A stretch of DNA of 64,000 bases from Phenylobacterium sp. (GTDB taxonomy: Bacteria > Pseudomonadota > Alphaproteobacteria > Caulobacterales > Caulobacteraceae): NCBI RefSeq assembly GCF_030681155.1, contig NZ_JAUXXE010000057.1:34383-98382 (forward strand). The letters are read 5' to 3'. Below, piece after piece: positions 1-8,091 of the stretch. The translations under genes and the position numbers were made by a program. Numbering within the stretch: position 1 is the stretch's first letter; the number at the start of each line of letters is the position of its first letter. The notes under the pieces were generated by a model. That model saw only the letters and a program-made list of their open reading frames with translations. It had not been told where the DNA came from and made no database searches.

Positions 1-5
1 ACTGG

Positions 6-1298
6 ATGACCACAGGCGCGGCCCATGTCTGGCGGCCCTATTGCCAGATGAAGACCGCCCCGCCACCGCTGGCCGTCGCCCGCACCCAAGGCGCGCGGAT
101 CATCCTGGAGGACGGCCGCGAACTGGTGGACGGCATCGCCTCCTGGTGGACCGCGGTTCACGGCTACAACCATCCGCACATCGCTGCGGCCGTGACCGAG
201 CAACTCGGCCGCGCGCCCCACGTGATGTTCGGAGGACTGGCCCATGAGCCGGCCTACCGTCTGGCCACGCGGCTGGCCGCTATCCTGCCCGGCGACCTCG
301 ATCATGTGTTCTTCGCCGAGAGCGGATCGGTATCCGTCGAGATCGCGATGAAGATGGCGCTGCAGTTCTGGATCAACCAGGGCGTGGCGGGCAAGAACCG
401 CTTCCTCAGCTTCCGGGGCGGCTATCATGGCGACACCCTGGCCACGATGACCATCTGCGATCCCGAGGAGGGGATGCACAGCCTGTTCGCGGGCGTGATG
501 CCGGCCCAGCACGTGGTCGATCTGCCGGTCGATGCGGCCACTGAGGCGGCGCTCGATGCGGCCCTGGCGCAGAAGGGCGCCGAGATCGCCGCGATCATCG
601 TCGAGCCCAGAGTCCAGGGCGCCGGCGGCATGCTGTTCCATGACGATGAGGTGCTGCGCACGCTGCGGCGGCTGGCCGACCAGCACGGCGTGCTGCTGAT
701 CTTCGATGAGATCTTCGTCGGCTTCGGCCGGACCGGCGATCTTTTCGCCTGCACCGGTTCGGGTGTCGTCCCCGATATCGTGACGCTGTCCAAGGCGCTC
801 ACCGGCGGCACCCTGCCGCTGTCGGCCGCGATCGCGCGCAAGCCGGTGTTCGACGCGTTCTGGTCCGACGACGCCGGCGCAGCGCTGATGCATGGCCCGA
901 CCTATATGGGCAATCCGCTGGCCTGCGCGGCAGCCAACGCCTCGCTCGACCTTTTCGAGACCGGGGCCTGGAAAGCCGATGTGGCGCGGATCAACGCAGC
1001 CCTGACCGAGGGGTTGGAGCCCTGCCGCGCGGCGCCTGGCGTCGTCGATGTGCGCACCCTCGGAGCCATCGGGGTGGTGGAGTTCGATCACCCGGTGGAA
1101 ACCGGCCCGCTCTGCATGGCCTTCGTCGAGCAAGGCTGCTGGATTCGCCCGATGGGCAAGGTCGTCTATCTCGCCCCGCCCTATGTCACGACGGACGAGG
1201 AAATCGCCCGCCTGACCGGCGCGATCCGGACGGTGCTGCTGAGCTGGAACGCCGCGGATGCTCCCCCGCTGGGGAGCTCCCGGCCAACTGGCGGGTGA
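6..1298 (+). CDS. bioA: adenosylmethionine-8-amino-7-oxononanoate aminotransferase
   Basis: This is the PLP-dependent class III aminotransferase that converts KAPA to DAPA with S-adenosylmethionine as amino donor, in biotin synthesis. The 430 residues match the usual length. An N-terminal W-R-P-Y motif (9-12), the SWW segment near residue 47, the GGYHGDT motif near 139, the DE pair of the cofactor site (FDEIFVGFGRTG, about 234-246) and the Schiff-base lysine K263 in LSKALTGG are all present. The ATG lies only five bases from the window edge, so its operon partners (other bio genes usually precede it) are not visible. The gene converges on the esterase with a 10-base gap. Confidence 0.95.
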   Translation: MTTGAAHVWRPYCQMKTAPPPLAVARTQGARIILEDGRELVDGIASWWTAVHGYNHPHIAAAVTEQLGRAPHVMFGGLAHEPAYRLATRLAAILPGDLDHVFFAESGSVSVEIAMKMALQFWINQGVAGKNRFLSFRGGYHGDTLATMTICDPEEGMHSLFAGVMPAQHVVDLPVDAATEAALDAALAQKGAEIAAIIVEPRVQGAGGMLFHDDEVLRTLRRLADQHGVLLIFDEIFVGFGRTGDLFACTGSGVVPDIVTLSKALTGGTLPLSAAIARKPVFDAFWSDDAGAALMHGPTYMGNPLACAAANASLDLFETGAWKADVARINAALTEGLEPCRAAPGVVDVRTLGAIGVVEFDHPVETGPLCMAFVEQGCWIRPMGKVVYLAPPYVTTDEEIARLTGAIRTVLLSWNAADAPPLGSSRPTGG

Positions 1299-1308
1299 GA
1301 GAGCGTCC

Positions 1309-2244
1309 CTAACCCAGCGCCGCCTTCAGAGCCGCCGCCGTCTCCTTGGCCGCGGCCGTGATGGCCGGCGAAACGTCGCCCATCAGATAGAAGTCGTGGA
1401 CCAAGTCTGAGTACTCGACATGGCTCGCCTTCACCCCGGCGGCGTTCAGGCGCGCGGCGTAGTCGCGGCCCTCGTCCTTCAGCGGGTCGTAGCCGGCCGT
1501 GACCACCAGGGCCGGAGGCGTTCCAGCCACGTCAGCCTTTGCGCCGATATTGGCGCGGGCGGCTTGGGGATGGTCGCCGACCGCCAGGCACTTGTCGAAC
1601 CAGGCGATCGCCGCCTTGGTCAGGATCGGACCATCCAAGTCCTTGCGCGATTGGGTCTCCTCATCGGGCCAGATGCCCGGATAGAGCAGTAATTGGAACG
1701 CCAGCTTGCGCTTCGGATCGTTCTTCAGATCGATGGAGACCGAGGCGGCCAGATTGCCCCCGGCCGAGCAGCCGCCGACCGCGATGCGCGCAGGGTCGAA
1801 GCCGATCTCGGCGGCATGGTCGAACACCCACTTCACCGAAGCCAGAGCGTCGTCGTGGCCGGCCGGGAACGGATGCTCGGGCGCGAGCCGGTAATCGACG
1901 GCCAGAACGCGAATCCCCGCGAAGCTGGCCAGCCGCCGGCAATGGCCGTCATGGCTTTCAAGGTCGCCGATGGCGAAACCGCCGCCATGGAAATAGACGA
2001 GGCCCGGCGTCTTCGCGGGCGCGCCGGCGGGCGTATAGAGGCGCGCGCCAATGGGGCCGTCGGCTCCATCGACCTGCAGGTCGCGGGCTTCGACGTCCTT
2101 GGGCGCGTTCAGGTTTTGGGCGGCGCGCTGCATGCGATAGCCGGCCCGGATCATCTCAGGCGGAATGGCGTCCAGCGGCGGCGCCGGCTGGCCGGCTGCT
2201 GCGGCTTCGGCCTGGTCGATCATCGCCTTGATGTGGGGGTCCAT
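1309..2244 (-). CDS. alpha/beta hydrolase, hormone-sensitive-lipase (HSL) family esterase
   Basis: A cytoplasmic carboxylesterase of the HSL/bacterial family IV type, 311 residues. The oxyanion-hole motif HGGG is at 86-89, the nucleophile S160 sits in G-C-S-A-G-G, and the acid D253 (YDPLKDEG) and H283 (HDFYLM) complete the triad. I start it at the ATG at 2244 because AAAGGAG lies seven bases upstream; a longer reading frame to 2304 has no such site. It is followed on the same strand direction by nothing (bioA converges) and preceded by the aldehyde dehydrogenase and an SMP-30 lactonase, which suggests breakdown of an ester or lactone. The substrate cannot be read from sequence. Confidence 0.88.
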   Translation of the reverse strand: MDPHIKAMIDQAEAAAAGQPAPPLDAIPPEMIRAGYRMQRAAQNLNAPKDVEARDLQVDGADGPIGARLYTPAGAPAKTPGLVYFHGGGFAIGDLESHDGHCRRLASFAGIRVLAVDYRLAPEHPFPAGHDDALASVKWVFDHAAEIGFDPARIAVGGCSAGGNLAASVSIDLKNDPKRKLAFQLLLYPGIWPDEETQSRKDLDGPILTKAAIAWFDKCLAVGDHPQAARANIGAKADVAGTPPALVVTAGYDPLKDEGRDYAARLNAAGVKASHVEYSDLVHDFYLMGDVSPAITAAAKETAAALKAALG

Positions 2245-2387
2245 GTGGGACTCCTTTCCTGTTCGCTCATCCCTGAGCCACCGCGATTGCGAGAGCCCTT
2301 TCAAGGATCGGGCGAGAGAAGCCTTAAGCTCCCTCGCCCTCTCACTTGTCGATCAGTCCACCCTACGAGGGGCGGATCTTGTCGTTG

Positions 2388-3827
2388 TTATTCAGCAGCT
2401 TCCTTCGGCGCGTAGCCGAGGACCGCCTTGACTTCGAGGAACTCGTTGAAGGCGAAATCGCCCCACTCGCGCCCGTTGCCGCTCATCTTGTAGCCGCCGA
2501 AGGGAGCCATCAGATCCCCGCCGCCGCCATTGATCGACACCTGGCCGGCGCGCAGCTTGGAAGCCACTTCGCGAGCCTTGGCGAGATCAGCAGCCTGGAC
2601 GTAGGCGGCCAGGCCGTACTCGGTGTCGTTGCCGATCTGGATGGCTTGATCGACGTTTTCGTAGCCGAGGATCGACAGCACCGGACCAAAGATCTCTTCC
2701 TTGGCGATGGTCATTTCCGGGGTGACGTTGGCGAAGACGGTCGGCTTCACATAGTAGCCGACGTCCAGGCCCTCCGGACGGCCGACGCCGCCGGCGACCA
2801 GGGTCGCGCCTTCGTCGATGCCGGCTTGGATCAGCTTCTGGATCTTGTTGAACTGCACCTCGGAAACCACCGGGCCGAGCTGGCTGTTGCCGTTCGGGTC
2901 GCCGACGGTGACCTGGGCGGCGGCTTCCTTGGCGACGGCGATGGCTTCATCCATACGCTTGGTCGGGACCAGCATGCGGGTCGGGGCGTTGCAGGATTGA
3001 CCCGAGTTGGTCATCACGGTGGCGACGCCACGGCCCACGCCCTTGGCGAAGGCGTCGTCGTCGAGCACGATGTTCGGGCTCTTGCCGCCCAGTTCCTGGG
3101 CCACGCGCTTGACAGTCGGAGCGGCGTTCTTGGCCACCTCGATGCCGGCGCGGGTCGAACCGGTGAACGAGATCAGGTCCACGTCCGGGTGGCTCGACAG
3201 CGGCACACCGACGCCGATGCCGTCGCCCTGCACGAGGTTGAACACGCCGGCCGGCACGCCGGCGGCATGCATGATCTCAGCGAAGATGTGGCCGGTGAAC
3301 GGCGCAACTTCCGAAGGCTTCAGAACCATGGTGCAGCCGGTCGCGATGGCCGGGGCCACCTTGCAGACGATCTGGTTCAGCGGCCAGTTCCAAGGGGTGA
3401 TGAACCCGCAGACGCCGATCGGCTCCTTGACGATCATCGTCGGGCCGCGGTCTTCGGAGAACTTGAAGTCCTTCAACACGGCGGCGGCGGTTCCGATATG
3501 GCCCATGCCGATCGGAACCTGAGCGCGTTGCGCGAGCGAGGCCGGGGCGCCCATTTCCTCGGTGACGGCGTTGGCCAGATCGCCGAAGCGCTTCTGGTAC
3601 TCAGCCATGATGCGGTTCAGGACATCGAGGCGCTCTTCACGGCTGGTCTGCGACCAGGTGACGAAGGCCTTCTTGGCGGCCTGGACGGCCTTGTCCACGT
3701 CGGCGGCGCTGCCGAGGGAGATCTTGCCGGCGACCTTTTCCGTTGCCGGGTTGATGACGTCGAGCGTCTTGGGCTCGACCGGATCGACCCACTGACCATC
3801 GATATAGAACTGAAGATATTCGCGCAT
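2388..3827 (-). CDS. NAD(P)-dependent aldehyde dehydrogenase
   Basis: An ALDH-superfamily enzyme of 479 residues that oxidises an aldehyde to a carboxylate. N147 (TPWNWPL), K170 (LKPSE), the general base E245 (QELGGKSP) and the catalytic C279 (NSGQSCNAPTR) are all in place, so it should be active. GGGAGG sits just upstream of the ATG at 3827. It lies between an SMP-30 lactonase and an HSL esterase on the same strand, with gaps of about 130 and 140 bases, so the three may be one regulon rather than one tight operon. A perfect 17-base palindrome at 3903-3919 lies about 75 bases upstream of the start and is a candidate operator. The substrate is unknown. Confidence 0.93.
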   Translation of the reverse strand: MREYLQFYIDGQWVDPVEPKTLDVINPATEKVAGKISLGSAADVDKAVQAAKKAFVTWSQTSREERLDVLNRIMAEYQKRFGDLANAVTEEMGAPASLAQRAQVPIGMGHIGTAAAVLKDFKFSEDRGPTMIVKEPIGVCGFITPWNWPLNQIVCKVAPAIATGCTMVLKPSEVAPFTGHIFAEIMHAAGVPAGVFNLVQGDGIGVGVPLSSHPDVDLISFTGSTRAGIEVAKNAAPTVKRVAQELGGKSPNIVLDDDAFAKGVGRGVATVMTNSGQSCNAPTRMLVPTKRMDEAIAVAKEAAAQVTVGDPNGNSQLGPVVSEVQFNKIQKLIQAGIDEGATLVAGGVGRPEGLDVGYYVKPTVFANVTPEMTIAKEEIFGPVLSILGYENVDQAIQIGNDTEYGLAAYVQAADLAKAREVASKLRAGQVSINGGGGDLMAPFGGYKMSGNGREWGDFAFNEFLEVKAVLGYAPKEAAE

Positions 3828-3902
3828 GACGTCCTCCCGGAGGCGTTCGTTGGATTTTTGGCGCGCCGACGAGAACCCCCGACGGCTTCAAACAAGCATT
3901 TT

Positions 3903-3919
3903 AGTGATCAATGATCACT
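3903..3919. promoter_or_regulatory. perfect palindrome upstream of aldehyde dehydrogenase (candidate operator)
   Basis: AGTGATCA-A-TGATCACT is an 8-base dyad with a one-base centre, in the 128-base space between the lactonase stop and the aldehyde dehydrogenase start. The form fits a dimeric repressor of GntR, TetR or MarR type; no such regulator gene is adjacent. Confidence 0.5.
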
Positions 3920-3955
3920 GTGGAAGCCCCAATACCCAGCTTCCCTTGGGTAGGC

Positions 3956-4891
3956 CTATGCCAATTGGTGCACGTGGGGCTGTCCCGCAACCGGGCTACG
4001 GCCCTTCAGCACATATCCTGCCCGGATCGAGCCGATGTAAAGGTCCCTCAAATCGGCCCCACCCCAGGTGATGTTGGTCGGATGATTGACCACCTCGCCG
4101 GACGGATCGTCGATGACGGTGATCACCTCGAACGCCGGTGTGATCGCGACCACCTTGTTGGCGGCCGGCAGGCAAACCCAGAGGTTTCCCTCGGCGTCCA
4201 TGCCCACGCCGTCGGTATAGCCAAGTTCGGCCATCGCCACCTGCGCGCCCCCCGGCTCCTGCAGCTTGCCGAGCGCTGGGCCATAGCGTTCGCCCGGCCC
4301 AAGCTTGCCGCCGGGCAAGATCGCGAACCGCATCACGTCCGCGCCGCTAGTCTGGGCGCAGAACAGAAACGCCTCGTCGGCGGACAGCGCCATGCCGTTC
4401 GGAAATCTCAGGCCCTCCGCGACGATCTCGGATGACCCGTCCGGCCGCAGGACGAAGATGAAGCCGTCATCGCGACCATCCAGCGCCTGAGGCCAGGTCT
4501 CGGCATGGGTGGAATTGGCGCACCATATGTTCCCCGCGCGGTCCATGACCGGATAATTGGCGGAAGTCAGCCGCTTGCCGCCCACCTCAGCCACCAGGGT
4601 TTCATGCTGGCCGGTCGCCGGATCGAACCGCTGCAGCGGTCCCTCTTCGCGGTCATAGATGCCGAAGTTGGCGATCAGCACGCGGCCCTGGCGATCCATA
4701 TTGATCCCGTTGGGCGCGCCGCCCTTGGGGCCCATACGCTTGAACGACCCGTCGGGCAGGATTTCAGCGACTGCGCATTGGTGGTCGGACGCAAAGACCC
4801 GGCCGTCCTTGGCTACGACCACGTCCTCGGGTCGATCAATGCCGACGGCGACCTTGGTGAAGTCGCCGGGCGCGATGGGCTGGAGCGGCAT
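3956..4891 (-). CDS. SMP-30/gluconolactonase/LRE family protein
   Basis: A six-bladed beta-propeller lactonase of 311 residues, the usual size. Members hydrolyse sugar lactones or related esters using a bound divalent metal. Typical features are visible: the start of the propeller (GIDRPEDVVV), the NGINMDRQGRVLIANFG stretch around 70, a second RFPNGMALSADE segment around 170 and TDGVGMDAEGNLWVC around 225. GAGGAA precedes the ATG at 4891. It is the most upstream member of the lactonase-aldehyde dehydrogenase-esterase group. The substrate cannot be assigned. Confidence 0.87.
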   Translation of the reverse strand: MPLQPIAPGDFTKVAVGIDRPEDVVVAKDGRVFASDHQCAVAEILPDGSFKRMGPKGGAPNGINMDRQGRVLIANFGIYDREEGPLQRFDPATGQHETLVAEVGGKRLTSANYPVMDRAGNIWCANSTHAETWPQALDGRDDGFIFVLRPDGSSEIVAEGLRFPNGMALSADEAFLFCAQTSGADVMRFAILPGGKLGPGERYGPALGKLQEPGGAQVAMAELGYTDGVGMDAEGNLWVCLPAANKVVAITPAFEVITVIDDPSGEVVNHPTNITWGGADLRDLYIGSIRAGYVLKGRSPVAGQPHVHQLA

Positions 4892-5030
4892 GGTTTCCTC
4901 GGGCTTTTCTTTTCAGCTTGGCCCGCCCGAACACGGTTCGACAAGAGTGCTCGGCCGCCATCGGCGCAGAATCGCGACCAGCCTTCATCTCCAGCGGCCG
5001 GAGCCGCCCGCCGAACTCGCCCTGTCAGAA

Positions 5031-5339
5031 CTACACGCCCGTGGTCGGGCCAATCCCCTTGCCGTCCTTTGGGAAATTCATGAGGCTCTCGCGGTCGCTG
5101 CGCTCGCGACGTTGTCTTAGGAAGTTGGCGGCTTTGGTGACCAGGTCTTCGGCCTCATGTCCGATGCGTTCGATCGGGGTCTCAGGCGGGGCTGTCACGA
5201 TTTCCGGCTGATAGCTCTCGATGTCGTGGAGAAGCTCGACGAATTTCTCATCGGCGGGCGTACCATGCGCCGGAGGGTGCTCCAGCAAGTCCGCGACCCG
5301 CTGCAAGGCTGCCTCGAAGGACGCTTGGTCTTTGATCAT
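5031..5339 (-). CDS. small protein resembling the N-terminal part of HigA-type antitoxins
   Basis: A 102-residue protein. I start it at the ATG at 5339, which has AGGAG upstream; the frame continues upstream to 5450 without an obvious start signal. The first 60 residues (FEAALQRVADLLE, GTPADEKFVELLHDIESYQPEI, PPETPIERIG) have the pattern of the N-terminal region of HigA/XRE antitoxins, but the helix-turn-helix that normally follows is replaced by a short charged tail (FLRQRRERSDRES). No toxin gene is adjacent. It may be a decayed or repurposed antitoxin; that resemblance is from memory of the family and is only moderately certain. Confidence 0.6.
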   Translation of the reverse strand: MIKDQASFEAALQRVADLLEHPPAHGTPADEKFVELLHDIESYQPEIVTAPPETPIERIGHEAEDLVTKAANFLRQRRERSDRESLMNFPKDGKGIGPTTGV

Positions 5340-5585
5340 ACGCTGCTCCTGTCGTTCCACGCCTGCTGACCGCTGCGTGTAACAAGGCAAAGCCTGAAGG
5401 CGCGCTCGAGTTCCGCGATCATCAGAAGCCCGGCCCGACCAAGCCGTCAAATGTTCGCGATAGGCTTACGCGCCAGCGCCGCCTGCGCCTGCCGGTCAGG
5501 AACGCTCCGCAGTCGCCGGCGTCCGCCCCTTGCGAACCAGCCCCGCGCGCTCTAAAGCCCGAGGAACGAACCCGGAGCTTTCTTC

Positions 5586-5666
5586 ATGACCGCGATCCTG
5601 ACCATCCTCGTCTTCCTCGTCGTGATCGGCGGACTGAACTACTTCGAATTCGGCCGTCTCGACTAA
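5586..5666 (+). CDS. 26-residue single-span membrane peptide
   Basis: ATG at 5586, stop TAA at 5664-5666. GGAG lies eight bases upstream of the start. The peptide begins MTAILTILVFLVVIGGLNYF, one hydrophobic span of about 17 residues, and ends in EFGRLD. It sits just ahead of the pteridine-reductase-like gene (TTG at 5674, eight bases after the stop), so the two are probably co-transcribed. The good ribosome site, the clean membrane span and the tight spacing argue that it is real. The function is unknown; size and form match small membrane peptides that bind larger membrane proteins. Confidence 0.55.
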   Translation: MTAILTILVFLVVIGGLNYFEFGRLD

Positions 5667-5673
5667 GATCGCC

Positions 5674-6408
5674 TTGGCGGACACCTCGCGTGGCGCGGCC
5701 CTCATCACCGGGGGTTCGCGCAGGATCGGGCGAGCCCTAACGCTGGCCGCCGCCGACGCGGGCTTTGATGTCGCCATCCACGTCCGCACCATCGACGATG
5801 ACGCGGAGGCCGCCGCGGCCGACGTCCGCGCTCGCGGCCGCAAGGCTTCGCTCCACGCCTGCGACCTCCGCCACGAAGGCGCCACCGCACCGTTGGTCGC
5901 CGAGGTCGAGTCCGAGCTTGGCCCCGTCACCCTGCTGGTCAACTGCGCCTCGGTGTTCGAGGACGACTCCTTCGCCAGCATGAACCGCGCCTCGTGGGAC
6001 GCGCATCTCGAAACCAATCTGCGCAGTCCGCTGGTGCTGGCCCAGGCCTTCGCGCGGCGCCTGCCTCCAACGCGCAACGGCCTGATCGTCAACATCCTCG
6101 ACCAACGGGTGCTGGCGCCCTCGCCGCATTTCTTCAGCTATTCGCTCTCCAAGAGCGCGCTTTGGGCCGCGACGCAGATGCTGGCCAAGGAATTGGCGCC
6201 GCGTATTCGGGTCAACGGAATTGGCCCGGGGCCGACCCTGCCCTCCATCCACCAGCAGGACGCCGACTTCATCGACGAGGTCGCCACCACCCTGCTGAAA
6301 CGGCCCGTCGACCCGACCGAGATCGGGCATGCGCTGCGCTACCTCATTGACGCCGCGTCAGTGACCGGCCAGATGATCGCCGTGGACGCCGGGCAGCATC
6401 TGGCCTGA
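5674..6408 (+). CDS. SDR family oxidoreductase, FolM/pteridine reductase-like
   Basis: A 244-residue short-chain dehydrogenase. The NADPH site reads TGGSRRIG (12-19), as in FolM and PTR1 pteridine reductases, and the active site has Y156-x3-K160. The position usually held by the SDR serine is an aspartate (LDQR, D143), the signature of pteridine reductases. The next gene is dihydroneopterin aldolase, which fits reduction of dihydrobiopterin, dihydromonapterin or dihydrofolate. The start is a TTG at 5674 with only a weak ribosome site, though coupling to the small upstream ORF could help. FolM-like function is inferred from motif plus neighbour. Confidence 0.82.
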   Translation: MADTSRGAALITGGSRRIGRALTLAAADAGFDVAIHVRTIDDDAEAAAADVRARGRKASLHACDLRHEGATAPLVAEVESELGPVTLLVNCASVFEDDSFASMNRASWDAHLETNLRSPLVLAQAFARRLPPTRNGLIVNILDQRVLAPSPHFFSYSLSKSALWAATQMLAKELAPRIRVNGIGPGPTLPSIHQQDADFIDEVATTLLKRPVDPTEIGHALRYLIDAASVTGQMIAVDAGQHLA

Positions 6409-6435
6409 GCGGCTTCCAGCATCAACGGAGCGCAC

Positions 6436-6849
6436 TTGGTTCTCCCACTGCAAGACAACTCGTCCGAGGTCCCGGTTCCTGAAGTTCAGGGGCGCGTGGT
6501 CATGACCAAGATCTTCGTCACCGGCCTGAAGGTCGAAGCAGAGATCGGCGTCTACGCCCACGAGAAGGGCCGCGCCCAGCCGCTCGTCGTCGATGTCGAG
6601 CTTGACGTTCCGACCGCGGGCGCCTCGCGCCTGGCCGACACGGTGAACTACGAGACCATCGGCGAGTCCGCCCGCGCCATTGTGGCCGAAGGACATATCC
6701 AGCTGGTCGAGGACTTCGCCGAACGCCTGGCCCGCGCCTGCCTGGCCGACGGCCGGGTTATGCGCGCGCGGGTCCGCGTCGAAAAGCCCCTGGCGCTCGC
6801 GCCCCACGCCGCCGCCGCCGGGGTCGAGATCACCGTCGTCCGCGGCTGA
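6436..6849 (+). CDS. folB: dihydroneopterin aldolase
   Basis: FolB cleaves 7,8-dihydroneopterin to 6-hydroxymethyl-7,8-dihydropterin plus glycolaldehyde in folate synthesis. The family's core is seen in KIFVTGLKVEAEIGVYAHE, the DTVNYETI tyrosine region and the VRVEKPLALAPHA lysine near the C terminus. I give the TTG at 6436 because CGGAG lies five bases upstream; the ATG at 6502 would give a protein starting MTKIF, closer to the usual length, and is a serious alternative. It follows the pteridine-reductase-like gene by 27 bases and is probably in its operon. Confidence 0.88.
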   Translation: MVLPLQDNSSEVPVPEVQGRVVMTKIFVTGLKVEAEIGVYAHEKGRAQPLVVDVELDVPTAGASRLADTVNYETIGESARAIVAEGHIQLVEDFAERLARACLADGRVMRARVRVEKPLALAPHAAAAGVEITVVRG

Positions 6850-6853
6850 TTCC

Positions 6854-7345
6854 TTGGCGATTTCGCACACGATCCGGCTCTCCCCGTTCCAGGCGCCCAC
6901 CGTCTGGACCTTGGAAAATGGCGATGTCGTCGAGCGCAAGGGCTCGCGCGTGCGCCGCTTTCCCCTGACCCAGCTTAACCGCGTGACCCGCGCGGGCCGT
7001 GGCGCGACCCTGCACTTCCACCGCCGCCGCCTGACCATCCCGGCGTTCAGCTACGGCGAACACCTGCGGCCTGAGGATCACACCGCCTCGTTCGAGGCGT
7101 TCATGGATAGCGTAGCCGATCTAGCCCCGGGAAGCGGCGTCGGCCCGCCGACCGCCAATGGCGAGGCGGTGCTGTGGATCATGGGCATGATGGCGATCGG
7201 CGCGATCGCCGTCCTGTTGGCGGCGGGACTGGCGGGCGCTTGGCTGCTGGGGGTCGCCCTGGCCTGCCGACTGGTCTTCGTCGCCATTCTGGGCGCCGCG
7301 GTGCTGCCCTGGCTCTATCGCAAGCCCAGCGCGAAACGCGGATGA
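6854..7345 (+). CDS. hypothetical membrane protein
   Basis: A 163-residue protein with a soluble N-terminal half of beta-strand character (residues 1-95, rich in Arg, with TLENGDVVERKGSRVRRF) that looks like a small PH-like or barrel domain, and a C-terminal half with two membrane spans between about 108 and 155. The TTG at 6854, five bases after folB, is the first start clear of folB; the ribosome site is weak, so translation may be coupled to folB. I do not recognise the family. Confidence 0.6.
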   Translation: MAISHTIRLSPFQAPTVWTLENGDVVERKGSRVRRFPLTQLNRVTRAGRGATLHFHRRRLTIPAFSYGEHLRPEDHTASFEAFMDSVADLAPGSGVGPPTANGEAVLWIMGMMAIGAIAVLLAAGLAGAWLLGVALACRLVFVAILGAAVLPWLYRKPSAKRG

Positions 7346-7415
7346 ACGCGATTTAAGCTGGCAATCGCGACAATCGGGGCCACATTTCAGTCAGACCTTT
7401 CACTGGGAGACTGAA

Positions 7416-7814
7416 TTGACCGAGACCCAAACCGCCGTTGTGACGCCCGAAGACCGCACGCTGCCAGCCGTGGTCTATGGGCTTTACCTGTTGGGACTGG
7501 TCAACGGGCTCACCATCTTGGTGGGCCTGGTGATCGCCTACATGAACCGCGACACCGCCGGCCCGCGCATGCGGACCCACTACACCTTCCTGATCCGCAC
7601 CTTCTGGATCTCGATCGCCTGGTTCGTGATCGCCGGCCTCCTCGTCCTATTCGGCGGGGTGCTGTCGCTGGTGCTGGTCGGCATTCCATTCCTGATGCTT
7701 GGCCTGTTCATCTGGGGCGTCGTCGGGATTTGGTTCGCGATCCGCTGCGTCGTCGGCCTGGTCTATCTGTCGCAAGGCGAGGCCTATCCCCGTCCCGACA
7801 CCTGGTTGATTTAA
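7416..7814 (+). CDS. DUF4870-type membrane protein
   Basis: A 132-residue protein with about three to four membrane spans. The pattern of a first span ending at YMNR, then a conserved TRT-like HYTFLIRTFW segment, a Gly/Leu-rich pair of spans and a final RCVVGLVYLSQGE stretch fits the DUF4870/YtpI-like family. GGGAG lies seven bases before the TTG start. The function of the family is unknown. It closes the folB cluster and faces ilvE across a 277-base non-coding region. Confidence 0.72.
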   Translation: MTETQTAVVTPEDRTLPAVVYGLYLLGLVNGLTILVGLVIAYMNRDTAGPRMRTHYTFLIRTFWISIAWFVIAGLLVLFGGVLSLVLVGIPFLMLGLFIWGVVGIWFAIRCVVGLVYLSQGEAYPRPDTWLI

Positions 7815-7948
7815 CGGCAAAGGCCGCGTCGTTCGCTTGATCGGGCGGCGCGGCGACTTGTCTCTGTCTGGAGCGGGAAGTCCACCTGGACCTCCGGTCG
7901 AGCTTGCGGCAATCAATCCCCGTGTCGACGCGATGGGGGCGACGGCGC

Positions 7949-8032
7949 GGGGGGATTCGTGGCGGACCTGGGGTCGGCGCCACCGCCAAAAGCAAGGCGA
8001 CGCCAAAAGGCGCCGGAGGGGCGAATCCCCCC
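7949..8032. other. structured intergenic element with 11-base perfect inverted ends
   Basis: Within the 277-base gap between the DUF4870 gene and ilvE, GGGGGGATTCG (7949-7959) and CGAATCCCCCC (8022-8032) are perfect complements and enclose 62 bases. An inner pair TGGCGG (7960-7965) and CCGCCA (7983-7988), plus shorter GGCG/CGCC pairs, would stack into a branched fold. It could be a small RNA, part of the 3' end of the upstream transcript, or a mobile hairpin repeat. The rest of the gap (7815-7948) holds nothing I can name. Confidence 0.45.
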
Positions 8033-8054
8033 AACCACTTTCAAACTGAATATG

Positions 8055-8084
8055 AGAAAGGCCGCCCGTCGGAACAGGCGGCCC
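8055..8084 (-). terminator. intrinsic terminator of ilvE
   Basis: Read on the minus strand, a GGCCGCC/GGCGGCC stem (8060-8066 with 8077-8083) with a ten-base loop is followed by TTTCTC, eight bases after the ilvE stop codon. Confidence 0.7.
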
Positions 8085-8091
8085 TGTTCTT

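Noticed and set aside
2346..3914. Long plus-strand open frame of 522 codons opposite the aldehyde dehydrogenase
   Set aside because: It is an antisense frame produced by GC-rich codon use; the minus-strand frame has all ALDH motifs and a ribosome site.
7949..8032. tmRNA or 4.5S RNA
   Set aside because: There is no SsrA tag reading frame, no acceptor-type CCA end and no SRP GGAAGCAGC loop motif.
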